From Amyelois transitella (taxonomy: Eukaryota; Arthropoda; Insecta; Lepidoptera; Pyralidae): 64,000 nt of DNA. The notes below the pieces were generated by a model, which worked only from the letters and a program-made list of their open reading frames with translations, did no database searches and was not told the DNA's origin. How positions within the stretch are numbered: position 1 is the first letter of the stretch; each line of letters starts with the position of its first letter. The stretch spans positions 7,939,001 to 8,003,000 of the forward strand of contig NC_083507.1 of assembly GCF_032362555.1 (NCBI RefSeq). Direction: 5' to 3'. This document shows, in pieces, positions 12,339 to 22,721 of the stretch. A program made the position numbers and the translations under genes.

Positions 12339-13042
12339 ACTCATAGAAAACATAATAAGCCTTTTTTCTGCAATTTTGTTCTGATACTTACTAATTTTCT
12401 TATTTCAATTTTGACTGAAATGTATTTTTATATTAATCGGAACAAATTTTGTTCTAGTACTCACAAAATATCTTATAAAAAGTAGTCGCAGGCCTCCATA
12501 AAAAAAATTTGAGTTGCAGGATGTCCACATTTTAATCTACCACAATCACTGGATTATCACAACCTATCACAAACACTGGTGATGAGGCTGGTGGTGTGAT
12601 GAGTGTTCCTTAATGTTATTATGATATTTTTCTTTACAATGTTATAAAATGAAAAGATGTGATTGTTTTTACATGAATAAGCTCTAAAACTACGGGTCCA
12701 ATTATAAAAATTATTTTAATGCTAGAAAGCTGCGTTATCCCCAAGTAACTTATTATGTGTGTACCATGGGCAAAAGCGTGGGTGTCTGTTGGTGTACAAT
12801 AAAAACTTTTTAGTTACAAAAAAAATACTTATAGATTAACAATTTACCAAACATTTGAGTCCATGTTTCTATTTTACCTACCTATTATTACTTGTAACCA
12901 TGTCATTTGTTAAATCTTCAATTTTTTTCTCTTTCAGGCAGACCATCCATCCCCATCTGCATTAATGGACATTACAACTACCACTGATCAACCACCAAAC
13001 ACCATTGATCAACCATCATGCTCAAGTAATCCTCCACGATAA

Positions 13043-13369
13043 TGTTTATATTTTAAGATTTTATAAAAATAGAATTGCTACTTTGTTAGCAAACAACATA
13101 AAAGAACTGACGGGTTTACATTGTGGTAAACGATTCTTTACATTTCTTTACATTCTTTACATTCTTTACATAATCTGTCAAAATCGACAGAATCATCAAA
13201 TTTTTGTAATGATGATTCTGTGGACGCAACACGTGATTTAAACTAAACCTTAGGTCTGTTTGTATTAGTGTTGAGGTATCTTGTGCCGAACTTGAGGAAC
13301 ACATTGTTATTTGTATTTATAGTCCACTCAATAATAGTTTTATTAATTTCCTGAATGTAATAAATAAAT
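13043..13369 (+). other. Probable 3' UTR of the THAP gene
   Basis: This AT-rich stretch follows the THAP stop. It contains a short direct iteration of TTTACATTCT at about 13138-13168 and ends near an AATAAATAATAATAA run at 13360 that could serve as a polyadenylation region. That run also abuts the tail of the neighbouring CR1 fragment. Confidence 0.4.
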
Positions 13370-14285
13370 AATAATAATTTTATTTATTTTTTCACAAAAT
13401 TTTTACATTTGGTGCATGCAAGTAACAGGGTTAACACTTATACTACTACTTTTAATAAAATAGGTAATTACTGTAAATTTTGTGAAGACTGGCGCTTGAA
13501 ATAGGCTTAAACTGCCTGTCGTACAAGACACCAGGTCTCCACATCCTAGATAAGGCTTCTATTATAATTTTAACAAATTGTGACATATATCTTTGAACTC
13601 AGTTCACACACATATAATTATATCTATAGAACCGAGATGTTGCGTTGGGTGTATAAGATAAACAATATAGGAACATACAATATAAAAAAAAATATTTAAG
13701 GGCATACATAGGTACATATAGACACAAACGCATATATAAATATTCGTGCATAAGAAAGTGATTTTTTTTTCTTTATTTAAATTTATATTTCTCTTGCGTT
13801 GGGGAGCCTTATGCCTTATTTTTATTTTATTTTATTTTTGTTAATATGTGTTTTGGTTTTTTTTTTCATTATTTTAATGGTGTCAAGAGGTGATCTATAT
13901 CATATTCATTTAGATGGAGTAAATAGTTAAATTACTTATCTTTTAATTGTTTGTTAGTGTACTTAATAATATTTAATCTGTTTTGAAGGATGGTATATAT
14001 TCTTGGGGCTAGAAAGTTGTATAATCTTTGAGCAAAGCGAGTCTTACATAGGGGTACATTAAACCGATATCTTCTAGTGTCAGACAGTAAGGTTTGTGCA
14101 GAATGACGGTGAAACCTGCGAACAACATTATACTTATACGAAGAGCTTGCGTAAGCTTAGGGTCTTAGTTTTGAAATGAAGTAGCGCAGTTGGATGACGA
14201 ATTGGCACAGACATGAGTACTTTCAAAACTGCTCTTTGTGCTCTTTCCACTGGTAGAAAGTGTTCCTGCGCTGCAATGGAGGAAG
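13370..14285 (-). mobile_element. CR1-type LINE, 3' part
   Basis: Read on the minus strand, 14285 to about 13940 encodes the C-terminus of a CR1-like reverse transcriptase: HFLPVERAQRAVLKVLM, the TLSLRKLF motif, then RFHRHSAQTLLSDTRRYRFN and YNFLAPRIYT, with one frameshift near 14130. About 570 bases of 3' UTR follow, ending at a TAATAATAA-like tail near 13370. The reverse transcriptase core is missing. Upstream, in LINE orientation, it abuts an endonuclease fragment that points the other way. Confidence 0.7.
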
Positions 14286-14490
14286 TTCTAAGAGTAGTTG
14301 CAAAAAGTAATAAGAAAGTAATTGTTTGCGGTGATTTTAACATTGACCTATTAGTTAGCTCCACAGTGACAACACAGTTTCGTAACCTACTTAAATGTTT
14401 TAACTTAGACAATGCGTTCTTGGAACCAACCCGCTTCATTGCCACATGCTAAATGTATTGATAATGTTTTTAGTGAAAAGAAACCAAATA
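14286..14490 (+). mobile_element. LINE endonuclease fragment, inverted
   Basis: The + frame reads RVVAKSNKKVIVCGDFNIDL, containing the GDFN motif of AP-like LINE endonucleases, then FRNLLKCFNLDNAFLEPTR and, after a frameshift, a DNVFSEKK-like segment. It joins directly, head-to-head, to the minus-strand CR1 3' part. This fits the inverted 5' piece left by twin priming. Confidence 0.6.
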
Positions 14491-14499
14491 ATAAAAAAA

Positions 14500-16745
14500 T
14501 AGAGGGGTACAACAACAGTAAAAAGAGAAAACGAGGAGTTCTGGAATAGTGTAAGAGAAGTATTAAAAGTTACCAAGCCAAATGAAAAGATTATTATGCT
14601 ACGTGTTATTTTAATGGATGGGTGGGGTTGTAAAGCGTAATGGATATGAAAGGTGAAGGTGTTTGTTGCGTTTGGTGACGAAAAGATGAATGATAATGGA
14701 AGAAGTGTATTAGAAATTTGTCTAGAGTGGGATCTTTTTGTGTCGAACTCAATGTTTCGACATAAAAAGATCCACACCTACACAAGAGTGGAAGGTATTT
14801 TAAAAAGTATGATAGACTTTGTGATTGTAGATTAAAGTTGAAGAAAAATTGTAAAAGTAGCTGTTGAAGTGTGTGGTGTAAGTATAAGAAGAAAAAAAAC
14901 AAAATCACAAAAGTGCGTGGATGAGTAAAGATGTGCAAGACTTGTGCGAGAAAAAAAGAAAGCATGGCTGGATTTGTTTGCAGTAAAAGCTAACTTAAGA
15001 ATGCAAAAGGTCATGGATGAAGATGTGAATGAAGCACGTAAGGAATATAAAAAAATAACAAGATTTGGTTAAGAAAGCTGTGAATAGAAAGAAAGAAGAG
15101 TATAAAGAGGAATTTGATAAAAGGCTATCATAAGACTTTCAGTCAAATCTGAAAGTATTCTGGAAATCCGTAAGATCAGTCCGAGGAAAAACTATAACCA
15201 GTGAGATGACTAGGATCAGTTGCCAGGATGGTAGCGTTGTGAAAGGAGAAGAATGTGTGCTAAAGATATGGAAGGACTATTTTGAAAGTTTATTTGAAAA
15301 AAAGGAAGGAAATTATAAAGATTTCTGATTTAGCGAAGAAAAAGAGAATGAGATGGAAGGCGAAATTGAAATGTTCGAAATTGTGGAAGCACTTAAGAGA
15401 AGAGTATGAAAGCGGGTAAGGCTGCTGGATATGATAGTGTCGGTCGAGATGCTAAAAGCAGGAAAAGGCGTAGTAGCTAGTCAGTTGTACTGCCTTTTCA
15501 ATTTGTGTTGGAGAAGCGGCCGAGTACCAAAAGATTGGTGTAAGGATGTTATCGTACCCCTATTCTATAAAGTCTATTGCTCATTCGTAGATCTGGAAAA
15601 GGCCTATGACAGAGTTAAGAGGAATGAATTTGGTCAGCACTTTCTATACATGGGGTGAGCAGTTTTTTAATACGAGCACTGAAATCCTTATATGAGGATT
15701 CGAGTGCTTGTGTCAGGATAAACGGAGCGCACACTGAGTGGTTTAAGATTGAGAAAGGCGTTAGGCAAGGATGTGTTGCGTCACCGCAACTGTTCTGTTC
15801 TGTGGCTGTTCAACCTATTTATGGATAGTTTGACAGATTTGAAAGAGCCTGAAATTGGTTTAAGGATGAATGAGTTACTAGACAAATGTCTGCTCTATGC
15901 CGACGATCAGGTTATACTGGCGTCATTAGCGGAAGAATTACAGGAGATGGTAAACTGTATGCGTGAAGCTTTAAAAGAGAAAGGAATGAAAGTGAACGTA
16001 AGTAAAACTAAAACACTGGTTTTTGAAATGGAGAAAGAAATGACAGCATGTAATATTTTGATTGGAGGAGAAAAAGTTGAGCAAGTGAAAGAGTTTGTAT
16101 ATCTAGGATCAAAGTTTACATCAGATGGCAAGTGTGATAGTGATATTGAAAGGAGAGTGAACGCGGGGAACATGGTGAATGGAGCTTTGCATGCCTTTAT
16201 GAGCAGTCAGAAACTATCCAAAAAGGCTCGACTGGCCACAGCCAGTATAGGGGCGTGTTGGTCCCGACATTAATGTATGGGAGTGAAAGTTGGGTATGGC
16301 AAAAGAAGCACGAAAACAGAATAAATGCAGTGGAAAAGAGAGCTTAAGGAGTATGATGGGTGTGAAATTGAGTGACCGGATAAGGAACATCGTGATAAGG
16401 AAATGTTGTGATGTGAAAGAAGATGTAGTTACAGGAATAGAAAAGGGTATGTTGAGATGGTTCGGTCATGTGGAGAGGATGAATGAAAGCGGGATGACTA
16501 AGCAGATATACAAGAAGAGTGTGGAGGGAAAGGTCGGAGTGGGAAGACCTAGACGAACGTATCTTGATCAAATTAAGGACGTCCTGGTAAAGGGTCAGGT
16601 CAAAAGTACCCGAAACCGCCGAGCTTGCATGAAGAGAGTTATGAATGCGGATGAAGCGAAAGAAGTACGCAGAGATCGTGGCAAGTGGAAAGAGGTAGTC
16701 TCTGCCTACCCCTCCCGAAAAGAGGCGTGATTTTATTTATGTATG
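14500..16745 (+). mobile_element. Decayed RTE-type LINE (endonuclease-RT)
   Basis: In order, and split over several frames, the + strand shows endonuclease remains (EEFWNSVREVLKVTKPNEK; MIDFVIVD) and then reverse-transcriptase motifs: FVDLEKAYDRV at about 15585, a YADD box at 15898 (LLYADDQVILASL), KTKTLVFE and EFVYLGSKFTSDGKCDSDI. After these come the C-terminal RWFGHVERMNESGM and VGRPRRTYLDQIKDVLVKG, and the end GKWKEVVSAYPSRKEA at 16727. A TTTATTTATGTATG tail follows. Multiple frameshifts and stops make it inactive, and it lacks its 5' end. A fragment of the same family's 3' end occurs at 56060-56220. Confidence 0.85.
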
Positions 16746-17195
16746 TAATTATATTTGATTTCCAAACACTTTATCAGAATGACATAGGTAATAGATACAA
16801 TATTGTTGGACCTTAGATTATAGCCAAGATAGTAAGGATTCCCGATGTAAATATTTTTTTTTTAATAAATTTAATTCGGAAATAAACATCTTAACTCACT
16901 CATCCATCGATAAAATATTATCGACTAAATGAACATCTCTAGTCCGCCATGTTTGTATCCGGGTTTGTTTATTTAGGTATGCAGGAAAAGTACATGCATA
17001 GGGCACTTCCATAGGATTGTTCTTCTGAGATTTTAAGCGAATCTTGACTGTCTCTAATTATATTCTATTTTGATAAGATAAAAGTTAAGAAAGTTTGCAT
17101 AATGATAAATATTACAATGGCAAAACTCAATAGACATTAAATTGAATACAATATTAAAATTTCGTTAGTTCGGATGTGGCTGTACTAGCGGCAGA
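16746..17195. other. Upstream region of the phosphatase gene
   Basis: There is no ORF of interest. The segment just before the ATG at 17196 is AT-rich and would hold the 5' UTR and promoter of the DUF89 phosphatase. I see no clear TATA/Inr pair. Confidence 0.3.
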
Positions 17196-19089
17196 ATGGA
17201 ACATTTCGGTCTATCTCACATATTGCACGAGCCAGATAAATACAATCCTGATACGTTGGACTTACTTGTGGATGAAGAAGCCAGAGAATACTGGTTGAAT
17301 ACGTGTGAGAAACTTGTGGAGAAATATGTTAACTTTGCTCTTGCTAACAATGACGATCCTACTGTAGAGATAAGAGCTCTTAAGTTCAAGACATGCTATG
17401 TTGAAGCCATTAAAGAACTTAGAATAAATCCATTGTAATTACATTTTTATTATTAAATTAAATTTGTTAGTAGAATGGTTTTCAGGAAGCTCATTTTGTA
17501 AGCTCAAACACAAAGTATCACTATAATAACAAGAATTGAATTTGATGTTTGTTTGATAGAGACCTCCATAATAATAACATTTGACTTAATTTTAGAGCTC
17601 ATGGACAGCTGACTATAAGATTACTTCTTGATATCAATGAAACATGCCTCCGATCCCAAGGATTTTTCGATCTATGGAAGGATCAGAAGAAGTATGAAAA
17701 TGATAATGCCCTAGCATCACTTAGCACAAGATTGGCAGAAATTGATGCAATGCCTGATGATCGCCAGAAATGGATAGAGTTAGGCAGAGGATTATTGGCA
17801 GGTATGACAGTAAATGATTGTTAAAAGATAATACAGTGGACCTCTGGTAATCTGACAAACATTATGCAGAGCAGAGTCAGACTACCAAATTTGTTAGATT
17901 ATAGAGCAATGTCTTAGACCCTCTATAGACCAGATTTTTTTACAAAAGACTACCATGTAATCTGACTGATTACATATCCAATGATAAGATTATGCATCGA
18001 GCACAATAGCAGTGGCATGTACAAGTTATAAACTGTTCAAACATCTCTAGTTAGTTTATGTTCAAACTTGCATGATCTAGGTTAGCGACGATTGTCAAAT
18101 TTGTTATACATATTCAGATATGTCGGAGTACAGGGGGCGCCAGATTAGATAGGGGCCAGATTATCGGGGGTCCACTGTTATTTCTTTTTTACTAATAATT
18201 ACATTTTACAGGTAACATGTTTGATAGAGGTGCTCAGGCTGTAACAGACATTATTGACTGTGGTCTATATGAAGCACTAGAGAAAATACAGAAAAGACCG
18301 TGGCTTTATGATGACTTAGACAAATGGATGGATAAACTAGAGGTGGGGTTATAGTTTACCTATTACACAATACCTTTCAAATTATGTATGAATAAATTTG
18401 TGTGGAATAAAATATGAAATTGTTTTATTTTCAGAAAACAGTTCACCATTGTGCAGCTGTATTTGTGGATAACAGTGGGGTCGACATTATATTGGGGGTG
18501 CTACCATTTATAAGAGCATTATTACTACGAGGCACATCCATAATTTTGTGTGCCAATGAATGGCCAGCATTGAATGATGTAACTTGTACAGAATTAGAAG
18601 AAATTTTGCAAAGGGTAGCTCTCATTTGCCCAGTGATGTCAGCAGCTATGGCAACGGGTGATTTAGTTGTTAGATCTAGTGGTCAAAGAGGTCCATGTCT
18701 AGATCTAAGGACAATCAGTGTAGGTAGGAATGAAGGTCAACGATTTGTAATAAAGAAAAGCAATATTTTTACACCTTATCATGCAAGATTCATGTTATGA
18801 GGTCATTGGCCGTATTAATCAGCATTGCGTTTTTTCTTTGTAACATTTGTATGTATCAATTAAACGAATGTTTTTTCTTGCAGGTCTTTGTACAGAAATG
18901 AAAGTAAGAGGAGTTGATTTAATAATTTTAGAAGGAATGGGTAGAGCATTACATACTAATTTGAATGCAAGACTCGCTGTAGATTCTCTTAAATTAGCAG
19001 TAGTGAAAAATGCTTGGTTGGCGCAACGTCTTGGTGGCCCATTGTTCTCCGTGATTTTTCTGTATGAAGACAAACCAACCCAAACATAA
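17196..19089 (+). CDS. DUF89 4'-phosphopantetheine phosphatase (PANK4 C-terminal domain type)
   Basis: There are five exons: 17196-17434, 17596-17801, 18212-18342, 18435-18723 and 18884-19089. All have GT-AG sites and consistent phase. The joined product is about 356 residues and matches, block by block, the C-terminal ARMT1-like (DUF89) half of animal PANK4. Diagnostic blocks are LARGELY in order: [38 protein letters not shown] (metal-site Asp/Asn/Asp), [40 protein letters not shown] and [17 protein letters not shown]. In this family the enzyme removes phosphate from 4'-phosphopantetheine and its oxidised derivatives, acting as a metabolite-repair brake on CoA synthesis. No pantothenate kinase domain precedes the ATG, so this is the free-standing insect form. 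Intron 2 hosts a pogo-like MITE. The next gene, Mff, converges on its 3' end. Confidence 0.93.
17834..18177. mobile_element. pogo-like MITE in the phosphatase gene's intron 2
   Basis: The left end is CAGTGGACCTCTGGTAATCTG and the right end, reverse-complemented, begins CAGTGGACCCCCGATAATCTG; they agree over about 19 of 23 bases. The left flank is TA; the right flank (TTA) may be a mutated TA. The 344-base interior has no ORF. It repeats TAATCTGAC-like or AGATTA motifs several times, for example at 17847, 17879 (reverse), 17951 and 18142. A non-autonomous Tc1/mariner-pogo relative is the best fit. Confidence 0.65.
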
Positions 19090-19908
19090 CAGTCATCAGT
19101 GTTCATTATTGTATTTGACTAATTATGGACTTTCTCAGTATTCTTGTAGAGTAAGTCATTACTTGTGAAAATATGTTCTATCCACTATTTTTCCTAGGTG
19201 CATTTATATTTTCGAATGTCGCCTATTTGTGTATAATGACTTAATATAATGTTTTCGGAATATATTGAGTGTTACCTTGAGTTTTTTTTTTATTTTCATC
19301 GAATAAGACATTTCCCTCTTGCCTGAACTATAGTGTCAATTAAAAGTGACAAATTCTATTCCAGTAGGTATCCTTCTTTGCATATTTACTCGTGATATTA
19401 TAACAAAAATTATCTTGTAGTCTGGGTGTGTTATGTCAACAAAACTTCTGAAACCATTTCAATGCAGTGGCATTGTTAAAGCGCACAATGAAAGATAATT
19501 TTATAGGCCATGGCCGGTAAATAAATATTTAATAACATAAATAAATAAGACATTTTTGTGTAGTTAATTCGTTTATTTCAATAAAATTACCCATTTCTTT
19601 ACTTCTATGCTAAAGGTAGACACTTGTTACTTCAACAATTCATTAAAAGTAGATGATACACAAAGTGTTACACTGATAACTTGTATGCAAATAGGTAGGT
19701 AATTGTTTGTACAAGAAATTACAGAAATGTACAGTGTGTAAAAAAAGTTACCTAAATTAAGCTAAGAAATTTTAACTCATTATACTTCAACCTTTCAGTT
19801 GTTATTATACTTCAACCTGCAGGACAAAACATTTCTACATAACTTCATGCAGTCAACAATACATTAAGGACTTCATCTTACATTTAATGACATTGTCGCT
19901 TATGAGGA
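19090..19908. other. Convergent 3' UTRs of the phosphatase and Mff genes
   Basis: This AT-rich stretch separates two stop codons that face each other. AATAAAT occurs on + near 19520. On -, TTTATT at about 19572 gives AATAAA for Mff. No ORF or structured element is seen. Confidence 0.45.
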
Positions 19909-21115
19909 TTAGGATCTATTAAGCCAGGCCATGACTTTGAATAACAAATATGCTATACCAATAGCATAAGCAATCTTCTCTTTCTGCTGGCGCTGCAGCT
20001 GCTCAGCTTCTATCGACATCACACGTCTGTTTAGTTTCACAATTTGTCGTCGGAGATGCATCATTTCCTCTGCTGTGGATAATCCTTCCCCATTACCCAT
20101 GGGTGGTGTTGGATCTCTGCAACAGGAATTTATTTAAAGTAAAGAGAATGATAAATTGCTCATTTCAAAACTAACGGTTCTATCTGAACGTCATTAGTAT
20201 GCACCAGGAAGGCACAGTAGTTGTAAATATATTCTGTGAAATCTCTGAGAATAAAGTAACTTCTCGGTAACTGCGCTTATCTATATTAATAAATAGAACT
20301 TCATTCAAAATCAATCCATCCAAAACTGACATAAGCCATGACCAGTGAGATATACTTTTGTCATAACAGTTCACTAGAAAAAAAGTAATTTACCTCAGCA
20401 CAAGTTGCGACTCTGTCATGGTGGACTCATTAAAATTGTCAGGTCTTGGTGTAGTTGAGCGAGCTCCGTCACCTTGTGACCTAAATGTCCTTGTGGAACT
20501 CCTTGGTGGGGAATTTGGAATTTGATTTGGAAAATCATCAGCAGATGGGAAATAATGCTGGTCCAGAGTTATAACACGAGGTGGTGTGCTCACTCGAATC
20601 ATTCCAGGGTCAGTTGGCAGAACAGCATTGTCAAGTTGAATTTCTCGTGGTGGAGCTTTTGTGCCTGCAATAGATTTTGTATGTATATGAGATGTGATTG
20701 ATTGAGATTGATAGGTGATATTTAATATTGTTAATTTATGTAATTATTATTAAATCAGGGTTAAAAATAACATATTCTTTTTTATTTACAAGTAGTAGAT
20801 TATACATTGTGGAAGTGCAATTAAAACTGCCCTCACCAACATGCTGGTCTTGTCCAACAACAAGTATCCTTTCTGGCACTTTCATATCAAATTTTTCTTT
20901 TGAATAGTCCCATCCTGTCACAAGTCCATTTGGCGCACTGTCTTCGTCAACAATGTCACCTGTAGCCTGTGCACAAAACAGTTTCATCAGACAATATCCA
21001 TTCAGAAACTTGTTATATGTTTACAATAATTATATACAAATACCTTAATTCTTTGTGGCACAGTCATATTGTGGCTGATGAGCCGGGCATAGGCTTCGTC
21101 TGAAGAGTACTGCAT
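19909..21115 (-). CDS. Tango11: Mitochondrial fission factor (Mff/Tango11)
   Basis: There are four exons on the minus strand: 21115-21044, 20966-20837, 20664-20394 and 20116-19909. They sum to 681 bases, giving 226 residues. Residues 1-24 hold the MQYSSDEAYARLIS region and MTVPQRIK. Exon 2 has the Mff motif PERILVVGQDQHVG. Exon 3 has TPPRVITLDQHYFP and a Ser/Pro/Arg-rich disordered stretch. Exon 4 is the C-terminal coiled coil MMHLRRQIVKLNRRVMSIEA followed by a tail-anchor segment (IAYAIGIAYLLFKVMAWL) and NRS. Mff sits in the outer membrane of mitochondria and in peroxisomes and recruits the dynamin Drp1. Every splice phase agrees. The gene is head-to-head with UGGT, about 1.6 kb apart, and convergent with the phosphatase gene. 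The symbol Tango11 is the Drosophila name. Confidence 0.92.
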
Positions 21116-21658
21116 TATTACTAGAACAGACCTATACAGGAAAGATGCACTTATCAACCTTTAGTTGGGTCACTGGGATATCCAACTAACCAACATAATT
21201 CGTGTCATTTCATTGTACTTTAAGACTATAATTTATATGATTATTCTAAAAATAATAGAAACAAAAAGCGTATTTAGCACTTATCAATGAATAATGGTTT
21301 ATAGTTACAGTATTTTGGTACAGAGATCGATGTAGTACTAGATTTCATTCGTATTTATAAACTATAGTACAGTTACCAAAATTATACTTACTATTCCAAT
21401 AAGATAGTTTAAGTCCAAATTCTATTATTCCATTTGTAAGGTAGTAGTAGGTAAACGATAAAATAAATTGATAAATTAGTATCGTAGTGCTGTATGTACT
21501 TGACAAATTGAATTGATTGAATTAGAAGTTGGCATGCGCATGACATTTCGACTTTGACATAAAAAGAGATTAGTTTGACATTGACAATATGCAGTTCTGA
21601 CGTAGCCTATTCTACCATGATCACAAAGCGCCATGTTCAACTGTCATTTCATTGGTTG
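21116..21658. promoter_or_regulatory. Mff side of the Mff/UGGT divergent promoter region
   Basis: The two start codons point away from each other, at 21115 (-) and 22722 (+). This half is AT-rich, and 5' UTR exons of Mff may lie in it. No individual promoter element could be fixed by eye. Confidence 0.3.
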
Positions 21659-21666
21659 GTGATTTG

Positions 21667-22536
21667 TAGGGATGTGACATTGCTGATAAAAAATCGATTT
21701 TTATATAATCGATTTATTTTTTAAGTATGAAAAATCGATTAACAAATAATCGATTTTTCTTAAGAAAATAATCGATTTTATTATATTGATAGATTTTTCC
21801 TAATTTTTCAATTTATGTCAAAATAAACGCCATATAAATTATATCAATAGATTTATTCATTAAAAATAAACAATAGAAACAGTAAGTTCTTATATAATCA
21901 ACACAAATTAAAGTTTTTAACAATCAAGTTTGAAAAATGAAGTTTCAGCAACGAATAATGAATAAAATATCAACCGAATGTCGGTAAAATACTGTTCATC
22001 GACTAAATAAATAAATAAATATAAATGTATACGAGACAAATTACACAGATTGAGTTTTCCTCGAAGTAAGTTCGAGACTTGTGTTACGAGATGCTAACTC
22101 AACGATACTATAATTTTTTAATAAATACTTATATAGATAAACATACAAGACCCAAGCCAATCAGAAAAAGTTCTTTTCTCATCATGCCCTGACCGGGATT
22201 CGAACCCGGGACCTCAGATGTCACAGACAAGCGTACTACCGCTGCGCCACAGAGGCCGTCTATAAAGTAAATTAATCATCTAAACTGTTTTAAGAGCACA
22301 GAAAGAATACACAGATGGCGTTAATGTAATATTATGGAGCTATGATAGTATTCTTTGGCAGTTCGCGTTCCGGGCTCCAAGCCAGAAGACAAAAACGTAA
22401 TGTAGTGCATTTATTGTATGATTATAAAAATCGATTTTTAATCGATTATTAATTTACAAAAAATCACGTAAAAAAATCGATTTTTACTTTAAAAAAATCG
22501 ATTTTTTCCATAATCGATTTTTTTTTCACATTCCTA
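21667..22536. mobile_element. hAT-like MITE with ten ATCGAT palindromes
   Basis: It is flanked by an exact 8-base duplication, GTGATTTG, at 21659-21666 and 22537-22544. The ends are TAGGGATGTGA on the left and, reverse-complemented, TAGGAATGTGA on the right. ATCGAT occurs five times within 110 bases of the left end (21693, 21708, 21734, 21749, 21771) and five times within 107 bases of the right end (22430, 22441, 22476, 22497, 22513). Each is embedded in A/T tracts. No transposase ORF is present. A tRNA-derived SINE is nested in the middle. The duplication length and TIR style fit hAT. Confidence 0.8.
22006..22260 (-). repeat. tRNA-derived SINE, family C, copy 1
   Basis: On the minus strand the head GCCTCTGTGGCGCAGCGGTA carries a box A-like segment and GGTTCGAATCCCGG is a clear box B. 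The body (TCTCGTAACACAAGTCTCGA) follows, then TGTGTAATTTGTC and an ATTTATTTATTT tail at the low-coordinate end. A second copy is at 34045-34291. It is nested inside the ATCGAT MITE. No acceptor stem can be closed, so it is not a functional tRNA gene. Confidence 0.85.
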
Positions 22537-22544
22537 GTGATTTG

Positions 22545-22721
22545 TCTTTTTGATTTGATTTGAGAGATTGGGATTTTTCGATGAAATTGCAGTAGGTATC
22601 TATTTGCAATTTATTTCATGATAACAACGTGATATTTAGATAGGTATTAGTAAAATGTGCTGCGCATAACAGAGTTAATTTAATTATTCCCAAAAATTAG
22701 TAAATAACAGTTGGTTAAACC
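22545..22721 (+). promoter_or_regulatory. UGGT 5' flank and probable 5' UTR
   Basis: This is the 177 bases between the MITE's target duplication and the UGGT start codon. Nothing but AT-rich sequence is seen. The MITE insertion places its ATCGAT cluster within about 300 bases of the UGGT ATG. Confidence 0.35.

Larger units (their letters stand above)
10974..13042 (+). pseudogene. Small THAP-domain gene with a one-base frameshift
   Basis: There are three exons: 10974-11041, 11973-12154 and 12938-13042. Exon 1 reads MKYSIACCGLCQSK and LTFHR, the start of a THAP (C2CH zinc finger) module. Exon 2 continues with PRNESRRREWLQIIG, and further on CSMHFEESAF and a Trp. These supply the Cys-X2-4-Cys ... 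Cys-X2-His signature and the conserved W and F of this DNA-binding domain. Exon 3 gives a short Thr/Pro/Asp tail ending SCSSNPPR and a stop. Without the shift the product would be about 117 residues, little more than the THAP domain. The frame is broken near 12044-12050 (ACAAAAGACATC): one extra base moves the PGTK frame out of step with YVCSMHF. All splice sites are intact, so this is either a young pseudogene or a sequence error. Intron 1 carries two family B repeats. Confidence 0.7.

Noticed and set aside
18724-18800. Read-through of phosphatase exon 4 to a stop at 18800
   Set aside because: Splicing at 18723 to 18884 gives the conserved join leading to [17 protein letters not shown]; the read-through has no family match.
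22184-22260. tRNA-like sequence with box B GGTTCGAATCCCGG
   Set aside because: It is continuous with a SINE body and tail, has a second copy at 34210-34291 with the same body, and the acceptor stem cannot be closed.
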